Shown here: piece by piece, positions 43,760 to 63,189 of the stretch
How positions within the stretch are numbered: the stretch's first letter is position 1
Layout: every line of letters starts with the position of its first letter
Assembly (NCBI GenBank): GCA_949152475.1
Contig: OX424564.1
Location: 38,686,165-38,750,164, forward strand
Length of the DNA stretch: 64,000 nt
Direction of reading: 5' to 3'
Origin: Terebella lapidaria
Taxonomy: Eukaryota; Annelida; Polychaeta; Terebellida; Terebellidae
Notes under the pieces: model-generated
What the model saw: only the letters and a program-made list of their open reading frames with translations
Databases searched by the model: none
Told to the model about the DNA's origin: nothing
Translations under genes and position numbers: made by a program

Positions 43760-46700
43760 TGTTAATAACAAAATTAGAAAATTAGCCCAAAGGCTAAGAC
43801 AGGTTACCGGACATTTTGGTTTGGCCATGGCAGCATTGGCAGGTAACAGACCTTGAGATTTACCAATGAAGGTTCGCAGTGTGAACACATGACCTTGAGA
43901 TTTACCAATCAAGGTCATCCGTGTGAACTTCGATGTCACCATTACATGTATGTGTGCGGCATTTGATATTCTATATGTTCACAATACAAAGATATATCTG
44001 GGTGTCAGACATTTGGCACTCAAGGTCATCTGACGTCAAGTTCAAGGTCATCATTAGTTGTGCCATATATGTCTTCCTATTATGTTCATAATGCAAACAT
44101 GAGCTCTGTCTGCAAGCATTTCTTCTATGGAGTCAAAGTCCAAATTTTTTTTCAACGGGTGAACATTTTTTTTGCCTAGAAATGGCTCAAAATGGATAGT
44201 AATGCGATTTTGGGCGATTTTTTCGCCGACTCGTCAAAAATTCAAAATGGCCGCAACACGGAGATCGGCGATTCAACGGCAACAAAACTTATACACATCA
44301 TAAAGTTACATGAGGGGAATCTTTTGAAACAAAAATCTCAAAACTGATCGAATTGGAGAAAAGACAAACAAGGTGCAAATTTGGGCATTTTTCGACCCAA
44401 AAATGGCTGTTTTGATCTTTCAAGGTCATCCAAGGTCAAATTCAAGGTCACCACACAAGTCGCCATATATGACTTCCCATTTGAAAGTGCCAATTTCTAA
44501 GCTCTATCTTCATGCGTTCTAGGAGTACAGTCCAGGCAGCTCCCATTATGAAGGAAAAAAGTGCCGAAAAAGATCCAAATTTTTCTCCAAGGGTGAAAAT
44601 GTTTTTTTTGTCTAGAAATGCCCTAAAATGGATAGTAATGCGATTCGGGCCGAAAAAAATTTACTTTTCGTCGACTCGTCGAAAATTCAAAATGGCCGCC
44701 ATATACAGACCGGCGATTCAAAGGCAACCAAACTTATACACATCACAGAGGTACATAAGGAGAATCTTTTGAAACAAAAATCTCACATCTGATCAGACAG
44801 TTTTTGAGAAAATGGCCGCCAAAGTTCAAAATTGACCATTTTTCGACGAAAACGGCCGCCATTTTGAAAATAAATAAAAAATTAAAAAAACAAAAAAATG
44901 CCCCCTTCTCGAATTATTTCAAGGTATCTTTTCTCGAATTTTAAGAAAGATTGGACCGTAAACTTTAAAGATAAAAATGTGGATGGACGACGACGGCAAT
45001 GACGACTACGGACGGACGGACGGACGCCGGACTCAACGCCATGGCAATAGGTTATCGGACCATAGGTCCAGGCTAAGAAAGGTTACCGGACAATCTATAT
45101 TTTAGATTTTAGCCTTTTGTCCCATGACCTTGAAAATAAGGTCATTGGTCAATTCAAGGTCACGAGAATATTCAGCATATATCATTTCTAGTACATCCAT
45201 GATTGATTCCTAAGCTGTAAAGTCGATAAAAAGTGAGATATTAGCCATTTATGATCTGACTTTGAAAGTGAGGTCAAAGGTGAAGTTCAAAGTCATGAGA
45301 ATATTCAACATCTTTCATTTCCATTGTGTTCGCAATTGATTCCTAAGCTGTAAAGTCGATGATAAGCGAGACATTAGCAATTTTTGTGCTCTGACCTTGA
45401 AAAGGTCAAAGGTCAAATTCAAGGTCATCAGAATTTCCGGCATATATCATTTCCTATATGTCCACAATTGATTCCTGAGCTGTAAAGTCGATAATAAGCG
45501 AGATATTAGCCATTTTGTCCTGTGACCTTGAAAATGAGGTCAAAGGTCAAATTCAAGGTCACAAGAATATTCAGCATATATCATTCCCTATATGTTCATA
45601 ATTGATTCCTAAGCTGTAAAGTCGATAATAAGCGAGATATTAGCCATTTTGTGCTCTGACCTTGAAACCGAGGCCAGAGGTAAACTTCAAGGTCATAAGA
45701 ATATTTGGCATATAACATTTCCTATATGTCCACAATTGATTCCTAGTCTCTAATCTCAATATTAAGTGAGATATTGGGCCTAATGTGTCCCATTATAAAG
45801 CATAGGAGAATTTCACATGGGAAAGTCCCATTTGGACCGTGTTTGGGCCCAGAATGGCTCACTTCAAGGGATTCAAGGGCAACGAAATTTATACATGTCA
45901 TAGGGGTACATATGAGGAGTGTTATGCATCGAAAAGAAAAAAAGTTACTGAACAGATTTTGAGAAAACGACCGTCAAATTCCAAAATTGGCCATTTTTCG
46001 ACGAGAACGGCCGCCATTTCGAAAACATAGGGCCGTAGGGCTCTGCGCTTACTGGACCCAAGACAGTTATATATAAGCTTAAGGCAATGTCCTGAAGTCA
46101 TGAGAATAATTGCACATCATTCACGCCTAAAACTTGCTCTACGTGAGTCGATCGTGTTAGGGCCTAATATACAATATGAAACTAGAACGGAACTGACTAG
46201 TACTGTCAAAGATATTCTTTGCTTTTGTATCGGTTTCAGTTTATTGAGGTAAAAGGTCAAATTCATGTCCTCAATTGATGCCCAAGCTGTAAAGTCGATA
46301 ATAAGCAAGATATTAGCAATTTTGTGCTCTGACCTTGAAAACAAGGTCAAAGGTCAAGTTCAAGGTCATCAAAATATTCGGCATACGTCATTTCCTATAT
46401 GTTCACAATTGATTCCTAAGCTGTAAAGTAGATAATAAACGAGATATTAGCCATTTTGTGCTCTGACCTTGAAAATGAGGTCAAAGGTCAAATTCACGGT
46501 GATCAGAATATTCGGCATATATCATTTCCTATATGTCCACAATGGATTCCTAAGCTGTAAAGTCGATAATGAGCGAGATATTAGCCATTTTGTGCTGTGA
46601 CCTTGAAAATTAGGTCGAAGGTCAAATGCAAGGTCACGAGAAATAATGTGTATGTATAATTTCCTATATGTGCACAATTGTTTGCTATTGTCTAATCCCA

Positions 46701-46960
46701 ATAGTAAGTGAGATATTAGGAGAAATTTGTCCACATTATAAAGCATAGGCTAATTTAACATGTGAAAGTCTATCTGGGACCGGTCGAAAAAATCAAAATG
46801 GCTGCCACACGCAGACCGACGATTCAAGGGCAACGAAACTTATACACAACACAGAGGTATATCAGGGGAATCTTTTGAAATAAAATCTCAAATCTGATCG
46901 AACAGTTTTTGAGAAAATGGCCGCCAAATACTAGGTACCCTTAAAAGTGGGGTATATCTT
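43760..46960. repeat. Family B repeats with tandem AGGTCA-rich units
   Basis: The left part (43.76-45.06 kb) holds blocks such as AGGTTACCGGACATTTTGG, AAATGGCCGCCA and a GACGGACGGACGGACG tract near 45010, ending TTATCGGACCATAGGTCCAG. From 45.06 to 46.75 kb follow tandem units of about 130-135 bp, each with GACCTTGAAAATGAGGTCAA, TATATCATTTCCTATATG and TAAGCTGTAAAGTCGATAAT. No protein-coding sequence is seen. It is probably a set of nested or tandem non-autonomous transposons. Confidence 0.8.
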
Positions 46961-48226
46961 GCTTTTTCTGGCTATTGAACCGAGCTGGTTGGCCTTGCAC
47001 ACGAACAGTTTCAAAACCGGACATTGTCGGGCATGAAAATCAGCTGTTTCAAGGGAGTACCCTCGGAAATCGAGCTGTAGCCAAAAACCCAATCATTAAA
47101 CCTATATTTTCCTTATCATAGTGAGGTGAAGGAAATGAATTATCTACCTTGACATATTGGCCGCTAATGCTACAGTCCCACTGTCCTGTCTGAGACCTGG
47201 ACGACTCCTGGATTTTTTGACCCGGTTTGGGCTGGTCGAGACCCGGTCGAGGGTGGAAAAAGTATGCCTGGTTCAGACCCAGTTCAGAACCGGCAGAGAA
47301 CCAGTGTGGCTGGACGAGACCCGGTGAAGCCCGGTTCGTGATCCAGGAATCCACCCGGGGCATAAGGTTATGATTTTTCTGAGGAGTTTAGAATCGGGGC
47401 AGTTTAATATTATTTTCAATGGGAGATGGAGCTACTGGTATGGGGCCAACATGTCATTCTCAGATGGATAGTTAAGCCTAGTACAGTAGAAGTCATAATG
47501 TGGATCTTGAGAAAATTATTTTTGTTCATTTCAAATTGTGTCAAATTGGCAATTTTCTGCACTTACATGACCACCAAATGGCCAAAAGCGATTCAGCCAC
47601 AAAAAATTTAAATCGTTCCAGATATTGGCTAAATGTATGTTCTAGCAAATTCGTAGAAAAGTCATAAAGTCAAAATACCGACGGCGGACGAGAAATTACG
47701 ACAATGGCTAGTCGCATAACTGTATCACATTCACATGGCTATTTAAACACATCATAAGTTATATACCATAGTCTTCATCGATCGATGTTGTGGCAGCTAT
47801 GTTTCACAATTGGAAGGAATGGGTGTCCAAAGTGCAGAGTTATAAAGAATAACTCTAAACGAACCCTCGGTGATAACCTCCTTTCACCAGTCATTACTTA
47901 TGATCATAGATCTATATTCTATGTCTATGAAATAATGTTGCATTTTTAGTGTTAGCTTCCAACATATTCTGTCTATAACTTACGTACGATAACTTGGATA
48001 ATGTCTTCAAAACACACCGTCTCTCACATTTACCTTTCGTATAGGGCTACAGACCGGAAGGTCCGTTGTGTCGTGGCGCCAGTGAAAATCAGATGAAAGT
48101 GTTCGAGTAAGGAGGACCGCCTTTTAATGCGACATAAAATCGGCCGCTTAGATCATTAAATCAAATACACTGAATTCATCAGTTGTTCATTGGGTTCATT
48201 ACAAAGAAACTTGTGAATTTGTTACC
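46961..48226. other. Intergenic DNA and GALNS upstream region
   Basis: 47170-47360 contains a cluster of CCCGGTT/GACCCGG words (for example GAGACCCGGT twice) that may be another repeat. The rest is AT-rich with no supported gene. The GALNS promoter and 5' UTR should lie near 47.9-48.2 kb, but I see no decisive promoter motif. Confidence 0.45.
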
Positions 48227-54546
<6,320 letters not shown>

Positions 54547-55922
54547 TTGTGCCAGTTTCATAGCCACAACAGCAATTGCTGTCCTGTGACGTGCCTTCTA
54601 CATGTAGTTCAAAGACTATGGAATTGGTACAGAGTTGAGCATTGTGTGTAAAGCAAGAGATTACTATTTTGTATGTGTCATATATTTGAAACTTTTACAT
54701 CGTACACATTCAACATAACCCAATACTTTATCTCTTTCCATTCCATATGACATCGAGTTGTAAATATTGGAAACTAGTCCAATGTATCAATATACTGAGT
54801 ACATGTATAACAGCAAAATTTTGGGACAACTAAATCATGTATATCTTCAAATGTACCAGGTATATATTATTACGTTTTTCATAATATGTTTACAGAAACC
54901 TGTGATTTCTATGATTCCAATCAGAGTATTTACTATCTACATTGTGAGTATATGAGAATTTTATTAAAATTATTATAATATGTTTAATAACTTCTCTTGG
55001 AATTTTTCATTTTTATACATCAATGGAGCAAACATGAAATGTACCAATATTTGTGGGGATTTTTGACATTAGAGCGTTGGGGGCGAAGCCCCCAACTCTC
55101 TACATGTCTATGTGCTGACTTTTTTTATGGAGGTTTCATACCAACCTATCGACGCCCGTTTTGGCATGTAATCCTTTGTACACCTACTTCAAATAAGGAT
55201 TTTCTTCGTCCTTGACATAAAATCTCTCGATTTGATGGCAAGCTTTGAATATTCCACAGATATATAATGCATGAATCGATGTGTTAGGTTTGAGAAAATT
55301 ACGCAAAATGGTCAGCTCGTCTGAAAAACGTCAAAATGGCGGAGCCGATGGAAATTCACGTTCCCAGAATGCAATGCAAACTTTACCGCAATGACGCGTA
55401 CTTTGGAACGAACAATTTTCTGTGCAGCATTTTGTGCATGCATGTACATGTAACTTTGCGTTTGGCCTTTTCTTGGCGTTATGAAGTAAACACAACGATT
55501 CGTCTGCATGTGTTATCTATATCATGATATCAGATGCAGATATTCCTCATAGTTCCCAATATTTTAAGTATATTTTATCGAGCTTCAATATCATTTAATC
55601 AGGCGTATCTGTTTCATTGAGTTCAAAATAAATGTTTACTTATTAGGAATATGATTGAAGTACGATTATGTGTTTCATCATAATATAGGGAATGAATTGG
55701 AATCATGTGGGGCATGATATGGTTCAGTTTTCTTTTTTTTGCAGGTGGGAGGGGGGGGGGGGGGGGGTTGCGTTGTGTAAGATACATTTAGCTGTCGTGG
55801 TGCTGATGATGTGCTCGAGCTCTAATGTCATCTCCCGCAGTTAGCTGCATTTTCTTGTTTATGCAGTTTCGTACCTCAGACTGTTTTGCGAAAACCATTT
55901 ATGATTTTATGTCCTTGCTCTA
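54547..55922. other. GALNS 3' flank, no gene recognised
   Basis: AT-rich DNA with only short spurious open frames. ATTAAA at about 54963 is a possible weak polyadenylation signal. GTTGGGGGCGAAGCCCCCAAC at about 55077 is a short perfect palindrome. A long G-tract lies at about 55750-55768. Confidence 0.45.
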
Positions 55923-56620
55923 TCAACTAGACGTCAAAGCCTAAAGATGGCTCGGGGCATTTCGTGTGAAGCTCTATTCCTACCTACAGTAACATATACC
56001 TACAGTACCGATTTTCGCAAAACCTCACCAAAGTGCTAGCACGCTGAACCTGGCATTTAGCACGTACTAGCCCAACTAGCCTGACCTAGCATCGTGCGAT
56101 TTGATGCTAGCATTGTGTATGCGAGCATTGCACGATGATTCTTGGCACTGTGGCACACAAAAAGCATTTCGCATTTTTGTGTGAAGGCCATTATATGCTC
56201 GCATATGCTTGCAAACACATGGTCGAGTGGTTTATAGACAGGCTGTATCATGTAGATCGTATGGGAAAATGCAGTGTTCAAGTTCAGTTCATATTAAAGT
56301 CTGTATTTGCGTCCGCCGCCTGATGCGATGGCATCGCGCCCACTGGTCGCACCATGCAAGTTGATGCTAGCATCAAGACACGCGTAATCGCACGGCCTAG
56401 CATTCAGCATGTAGCATTCGCATGGCTAGTAAGGATTTATGTCCACACTTTGACCTCTATAATAAACACTCTTGGGTAATCTTACCTGGCTTTCAAAAAA
56501 GAGGGTAATAATGCCATTAAATTTTTTCAAACTCTCTTAAACTGGTCGTTCTATGCCTCTCAGACAGCAGTCATTAAGGCATTTCAGCAGAAATGCCTTT
56601 ATGGTTTTGTCAAAAAAAAA

Positions 56621-56652
<32 letters not shown>

Positions 56653-58368
56653 TTTCTTTCACTTTTTGGTTTCCGCACGATAACTTTAGTTTGCCTCGAT
56701 GTATCTTCGCCAAATTTTCACCGCTGGTCAGAAATGTTGGGTAGAAGAAGCCTATTGTTTTTGAGCCGGCTCCGGGGTCCGTGAGGTCCGTGAGGATGAA
56801 ATCAATGTTTCTGGTTTCCGCACGATAACTCAAAAAGTATTATGACAATGACTGTGGAACTTTGCATGGAGGTTCATATATCACCAGGGAAGAAGCCTTT
56901 TGATTTTGAGCCCGATCCGTCAAACGACCTTTGATCTAGGGCTCGAAATAATTTTAGCTGAGTCATCCTTGAGGCTCTCGTGCATATCTCGGAAACGGTG
57001 CATCGTAGAGCGAAACGGAGGTTATTTTCGGACTCGTCACCCTAGACAAACATGTCTCAAGGGTATTATGGATGACCTTTGACCTTGACCTTAAATATTT
57101 TCGCTGAGTCGGCATTTTTCGTTTTCGTCGATATCTCGGAAACGGTGCGTCGTAGAGCGAAACGGACGCTGAGTCAGCATTTTTCGTGTTCGTCGATATC
57201 TCAGAAACAGTGCGTCGTAGAGCGAAACGGAGGTTATTTTCGGACTCGTCACCCTAGACAAACATGTCTCAAGGGTGTTATGGATGACCTTTGACCTTGA
57301 CCCTAAATTTTTTCGCTGAGTCGGCATTTTTCGTTTTCGTCGATATCTCGGAAACGGTGCGTCGTAGAGCGAAACGGACGTTATTTTCGGACTCATCATT
57401 CTAGACAAACATGTCTAAGGGGTATTAAGGATGACCTTCGACCTTGACCTTAAATTTTTTCGCTGAGTCAGCATTTTTCGTTTTCGTCGATATCTCGGAA
57501 ATGGTGCATCGTAGAGCGAAACGGACGTTATTTTCGGACTCATCGCCCTAGACAAACATGTCTTAAGGGTATTAGGGATGACCTTTGACCTTGACCTTAA
57601 TTTTTTTCGCTGAGTCGGCATTTTTCGCTTTCGTCGATATCTCGGAAACGGTGCGTCATAGAGCAAAACGGACGTTATTTTCGGACTCGTGGCCCTAGAC
57701 AAACAAGTCTTAAGGGTATTATGGATGACCTTTGACCTTGACCTTAAATTTGTTTTCGCTGAGTCGGCATTTTTTGTTTTCGTCGATATCTCGGAAACGG
57801 TGCATCATAGAGCGAAACGGAGGTTATTTTTGGACTCATCACCCTAGACAAGCATGTCTAAGGGGTATTATGGATGACGGACGTTATTTTCGGACTCGTG
57901 GCCCTAGACAAACATGTCTCACGGGGGTATTAGGGATGACCTTTATGCTTGACCCGAAAGTTTTTCGCTGAGTCGGCATTTTTCGTTTTCATCGATATCT
58001 CGGAAACCGTGTATCGTAGAGCGAAACGGACATTATTTTCGGACTCGTCGCCCTAGACAAACATGTCTTAAGGGTATTAGGGATGACCTTTGACCTTGGC
58101 CTTAATTTTTTTCGCTGAGTTGGCATTTTTCGTTTTCATCGATATCTCAGAAACGGTGTGACCTAGAGGAAAACAGACATCAGGGGTATTGACATCAGGG
58201 CTTGATACAGGGGTATCAAGTTTGTCCTTCACATACATGTAATTGCACAAATGTCTTATAGGTCTCATTGGGAGCTTCATCATGTTTTTGCTGAGTCAGC
58301 ATTTTGTTTTTTTCATGCTTCTCCCTGAAATGCCTCCAAGGCCTTTAGGCCTTGACGTCTAGTTCATA
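55923..58368. mobile_element. Second, inverted family A element region
   Basis: The left edge (ATCAACTAGACGTCAAAGCC) and the right edge (GGCCTTGACGTCTAGTTCAT) are inverted copies of the subterminal sequence of the 26504-27876 element. The interior (56.7-58.3 kb) is the reverse complement of that element's body: about eight tandem units of roughly 140 bp with TTCGTCGATATCTCGGAAAC and GACCTTTGACCTTGACC. 55.98-56.6 kb contains unrelated sequence, including a poly-T tract. The terminal CCGTATTGG repeat is missing at both edges. Confidence 0.65.
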
Positions 58369-58701
58369 AAGGTTTCTTGACGAAACCGGACTGCAGCAGT
58401 GGTCTCTGAGAAATGTTTCTTGACGAAACTGTTCTCCCGGAACGGCCATTAGGCCTACCTTTGTCCCTGTTTTTGACAGCAGACAGAGGATCTTACTTCA
58501 GGCTTTCATTTTGGAGTTTCTTCTTTTCTCCACGAATTTCCTTGGAGTTTACAGTCTACTTTAGCGTACTGTGTGCTGCTACAGTAGTTTAGATTAGTTT
58601 TGTAGAGTTTCTCTTGGGGGAATTGGTAAAACCTCCACGGTTACTGTACTTTCCCCTATTATCGCCCATTTTTTCGTCTGTATTGCATGTTGTATTTACA
58701 T

Positions 58702-58830
58702 ATGAAGTGCGCGGGCTGTAAGCAATTCCTTCCTAAATGGGAGCTACACCATAATTGTTGGTTGTGTCGGGAGGTTTGTCGACCAACAGCTTGCTGTGGA
58801 ATGTGTGCCTCGTGGTCTGTCGACGATTGA
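58702..58830 (+). pseudogene. DIRS Gag N-terminal Cys-rich segment
   Basis: The frame starts MKCAGCKQF and continues with HHNCWLCREVC and CCGMCASW, a cluster of C-x2-C pairs that suggests a zinc-binding module. It ends at an in-frame TGA (58828). The same frame continues with LNGLRQVQQERMAKPLPTP, so the TGA looks like a disabling mutation. Confidence 0.65.
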
Positions 58831-59702
58831 TCGGATTATTTGAACGGACTTCGTCAGGTTCAGCAAGAGCGTATGGCAAAGCCCCTCCCTACTCCCCCTA
58901 CCCCTTCTGCTAGTTCTAGTTCGAAGTCGCGGTACAAGCAGGCGGTACAGAAGCGGGAAGATCAGGATCTTCGTTTGCTTCGTATGATTACTGTTGTAAG
59001 TAACGATTTGTCTTTGTCTTACAGCTTCCCGGGGACCGATGCGTCGGTTCCCGGAACCGTTACTACTCCAGTAGTACGTCAAGTTTTTCACCCAGGCCTA
59101 CAGGCACGGTGTTTAACTCTCACCCTTTTCCTCTGAACTCCGTCCAGTTGTTGTCTCCGGGGGCCAATAACCGGAAGATCAACTCTGGCGTCTCGGCTTG
59201 TGAACGGCACGTTGGCGGTGTAGCGGTTACTGCAGTTTCCGGGGTCCGTGTAACTGCCTGGGGTTGTGGCTCTGGTTTTCGGTCTTCGTCCTTGGTTGCT
59301 TCGGCTTCCAGGGCTTCGGAGCCGAGTTCCAGGCCACGGGGCTCGGCCTCTGTTGCCTGTACTACAGGCTTAGGTCGCCCTGCATTTCCTGGGAACCATG
59401 TGTTGGTTCCCGGGAGCCGGCTCATGGTTCCCAGGTCCCGGTTCCCCGGGATCCCTTGTGGGGCTTCCAGGGCCCAGGTGCCGGTTTCTAAAGGTAGCGT
59501 CCCCAAGCCCTTTGGTTTCACTCAGTCGGGCGTCAGTGTTGGTCGTTACCCACTGTCCCCTAGGGTGATTGTTAGACAGCCGGCATTCCGGCCTGGGTTT
59601 AAAGCTCGGGTACTGCTTTTTCCTCCTTGTCGAAGAAATCAGTTTCCTTTGTGCTTACCCCTTCTTTCTTTCCGCAGGTGGTGAAGGATTTCGAGCAAGG
59701 CG

Positions 59703-60917
59703 GTGTCTGTCTCTCCCAACCGCGTTCTTCCGTTGGCCTCTACCTCGGCTCCTGCTCAGAACTCGTCCTCGGTGCTGGCGGTCGCTAAGCCTCCGGGCTC
59801 TAAGGCGTCAGTGGCGTCCACCCTCTATCATTTGGCTGCGGAGGAGACTCCTAGTCCTATCCTGGACAGTTATTTGTCTAAGGATGAGTTTAGGTTGGAG
59901 ATGAATACTATGCGCCAGGATTTTTTGGGTCGTCTGGAAGCACTGTTTGCTCATCAAGGCCTCAAGGTCCCAGCCGTCCAGCGTCTCCCTGTTTCTCAGC
60001 CTCCGCGGCCTTCTCCTGCGCCTTCGGTCTCTGGCTCAGAGGACCTCCCTTTCGTTGCGGAGCAGGACGGGATAGTTCCTTTGTTGGATCCCGTCCCTGG
60101 CTCTTCGGGTTTGGTGGTTTCTAAGAGGCCTAGGGACGATGACGTTATGTCGGTGGTCGGGGAAGACGAGTCTAAGTTAGACTTTGTCAGGCGCCTGGCG
60201 GGTGATGATTGGCTTCAGGAGCAGGTTTCCACATCCCCTCCTCCGGCAAAGAGGGCGCGTTCATTCACGGAGCGGGAGCTTCAACAGCCTCGTGTACCCC
60301 GGGATGCTTTGCGTTTTCCGTTGGCTCCTGGAGTTAGGAACACTCTTTCTGGGAAACCAGCCGAGTGTGCCAAGCGTGGTCGCTTTCCTGTCGGAACCTA
60401 TCTTCCGCGTCCAAAGGTCCAGGATTTCTATTCATCCTCTGCTTTGGAGTCGGAGCCAGCCAAGTTACAGGAGCAGGACGTCCTCTCGGCCCCGAAGTCG
60501 GTGTCTTTGCCTTGGTCGCAGCTGTCTGACCTGCAGTCTGTCGTGCGTTTGGGCATCACCATGGATTCAGCCATGGGCTGGTTGACCCTCGCGATTTCCA
60601 GGTCGTTAACAGCATGCCACAATCAGGTTCTGAACAACGAGCGTCTCGATCGGGCGGATCTGGCTCAGGCTCTGCACGGGACCATAGGTTTGGTTCAGTC
60701 CGTCGGGAAGGCCGTCGCGGACAAGGTGGCTGTGGACTCTCACCTTTGGTGGAACTCCGAGTTGTGGAGACGGGACGCCATTCTGGGTAAATTCCCGTTC
60801 AAGGTCTCGGAGCAGATGGTCTCCCGGCTTAGGCTTCACCCTGTTCTGCCCGAGGAGGGTCAAGCTTCACCTTTTCTGTTGAGGAGCTGGAGGCCCATGA
60901 GGAGCTGGAGGCCCTAG
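59703..60917 (+). pseudogene. DIRS Gag-like ORF (404 codons)
   Basis: A Pro/Ser-rich first half with a KRPRDDDV basic patch is followed by a helical region (LPWSQLSDLQSVVRLG, WWNSELWRRDAILGKFPF) of the kind seen in DIRS ORF1 proteins. The stop at 60915 follows a frame change near 60870. The reading continues in the next frame with FSVEELEAHEELEALG, a Gln/Lys-rich stretch, and ends at 61267. Upstream, 58840-59680 holds the rest of the N-terminal half, broken across frames. Confidence 0.78.
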
Positions 60918-61389
60918 GGTCACGCCAGGAGGAGCGCGAAAGGGCCAAGGCTACGTCTGATGCGTCTGTGGCCCAGTCTCAGGCTCTGGAGCGTTGGACC
61001 AAGATGCTGGCCCAGCAACAGCAGCGGAAGCGCCCTCAGTCCCAGCAGTCGGGGGCTGCCGCGTCCGCTAAAGGGAGGGGCAAGGCCGTTGACTTGCCCT
61101 TTTGGGAAGGCCCCTGCTGGCTCCCAGCGAGGGCACTCGGGACGAGGAGGCCGTGGCCGCGGCAAGTTGTCAAGCTCATCCAAGTCCGCAGGGGCGAAGA
61201 AATCAGGTTTGTTCCTCGCTCTCCCTTCCGGCCCCTCAACGGGGGGTCGAGTGTCCAGGTCAACTAGGCTCCGTCAGTATTTTCACTACAGACGAACCTG
61301 TCGGCGCGCGACTAAGTGGTTTCTGGCCTCGTTGGCGGGAGCTGGGAGCCAGTCCCTGGATAGTTTCGACTCTGCGTCGGGGGTTCGGA

Positions 61390-62089
61390 TTCAAGTTTGT
61401 GAAGTTCCCACCATTGACGCTCGCTCCAAGGGTTTTTTCCCTTCCGCACGATGCCGAGAGGCGTCAGGTGTTGTTAGACGAAATTTCGGCCATGATCGAA
61501 AAATTTGCGGTAGAACTGGTTTCGGATCATTCCCCCGGGTTTTACAGCATTCTTTTCGTCGCCCCCAAAGCGTCAGGAGGTTGGAGGCCGGTGATCGATT
61601 TGTGGGCTCTCAATCGCTTCCTTCACATCCCGACCTTCACCATGGAGAGACTCCCGAAGTGGTGAGGGCTGCCATGCCTCTCAATGCGTGGGTAGTTACC
61701 ATCGATCTCAAGGATGCGTACTCCCACGTGCCCATGAGGCGGTCAATCCGGAAGTTTCTCAGGTCTTTTTTCGCGGGCAGGTTTGACAGTTTCGCGCTTT
61801 GCCTTTCGGCCTGTGAACCACCCCGTGGATTTTCACCATGTGCGTCAGGGAACTGCAGGTCCTGGCCCATCGCAATGGCATCGTCCTGTTTCAGTACCTG
61901 GACGATTGGCTGATCCGTCACCAGTGTCCGCGGACGCTGGTTCGACAGGCTCAGTGGGTGGTGGATATGTGCCACTCCATGGGCTTCAAGATCAACCCAA
62001 AAAAGTCAGACTTATCTCCTCGGCAAGACTTCGTCTTTCTGGGCTATCGATTTCGGACTATCTCCGGATCTGTTATCCCAACCGAGTAG
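61390..62089 (+). pseudogene. DIRS reverse transcriptase, frameshifted
   Basis: Segment 1 (to 61665) encodes SPGFYSILFVAPKASGGWRP and VIDLWALNRFL. Segment 2, in another frame (about 61665-61780), gives WVVTIDLKDAYSHVPM. Segment 3 (61838-62089) gives the catalytic FQYLDDWLIRH and FVFLGYRF. Motif order and the Y-x-D-D-W box match DIRS RTs. At least two frameshifts separate the pieces. Confidence 0.85.
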
Positions 62090-62399
62090 CATCACTTAAA
62101 GTTATCCGAGCAATCCCGAGGGTTTCTGGATCACGTTCCGCAACCAGCCTCCAGGTGGCAGTCTCTCATCAGTTCCCTAGCATCTACGGAAAAAATGGTT
62201 CCGATGGGCCGCCTGCACATGCACTCTCTTCAGCATCAGCTTCATGCGAATTGGTCGCAAGCAACTGGGGACATGGCACAGTTGGTGCTGTTGTCCGACC
62301 AGGTGGTTCGGGTCTTGCCCCCAAAGCGTCAGGTCTTGCCCCCAAAGCTTGCACTGGTGGTTGGACCCGGTAAATTTCTACCGCGGGTCTCCTTTCCGG

Positions 62400-63146
62400 C
62401 AGCCGCCTCCCTCCAGGCATCTGTTTATGGACGCCAGTTTGGAGGGTTGGGGAGCCCATTGAGATTCGAACGAGGTCTCGGGTCTGTGGTCTCCGTCTCA
62501 GCGGGACGACCATATCAATGTTTGATATGAGATGAGGGCCGTCTTCCTCACCTTACAGCACTGGGAATGCCACTTTTGCGGGCACATGGTGTCGTTGGCG
62601 TACGACAATTCCACGGTCGTGGCGTATGACAACAAGCAAGGGCGTACAAAGTCCGTTACTCTTTGCCAGTTGACCGTGGATCTGTTGCTCTGGTGTCGCG
62701 AGCATCAGATCCTTCTCCGTGCGCATCATATCCCAGGGCACATGAATGTGCTAGCCGATCGGTTGTCGTGCCGGGGTCAGACTCAGCCTATGGAGTGGTC
62801 TCTGTCCCCAATGGTGTTTCTTGCAATCTGCGACCATTGGGGCACGCCCATGATCGATCTGTTTGCCACGAGGTGGAACGCCAAGCTGCCCTTGTTCATC
62901 TCCCCGATCCCGGACGAGCAGGCCTTGGAGGTCGATGACTTGTCAGCGGACTGGGGGGAGATGTTTCTATATGCCTATCCTCCGGCGGTGTTGATGGAGA
63001 AGGTTCTGGCCAAATTCAAGTCACATCAAGCCAGAATGGTTCTCTTTGCTCCGCTGCTCCCTCAGAAGCCTTGGTTTCCGGACCTTCTGGATCTGTTGGT
63101 GGACAGCCCGGTGCCGTTGCCGGACCGTCAAGATCTGCTCAAGTAG
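62400..63146 (+). pseudogene. DIRS RNase H and downstream linker
   Basis: FMDASLEGWGAH (about 62427-62462) supplies the first catalytic Asp. After a short stretch with stops, the 204-codon frame (62532-63146) continues with MRAVFLTLQHW (Glu), YDNSTVVAYDNKQG (Asp) and HHIPGHMNVLADRLS (final acidic motif). The rest (DLFATRWNAKLPLF, LFAPLLPQKPWFPDLL) is the conserved linker before the recombinase in DIRS Pol. Confidence 0.82.
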
Positions 63147-63189
63147 CCCTGGTCCGACGTCTTTCATCAAGCTCCAACCACGCTGAGGC

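Noticed and set aside
47049..47363. 104-codon open frame on the minus strand
   Set aside because: Made of repeated CCCGGTT/GACCCGG words; no domain and no neighbours in phase.
59120..59521. 133-codon open frame antisense to the DIRS gag region
   Set aside because: GC-rich mirror of the sense coding region; no independent support.
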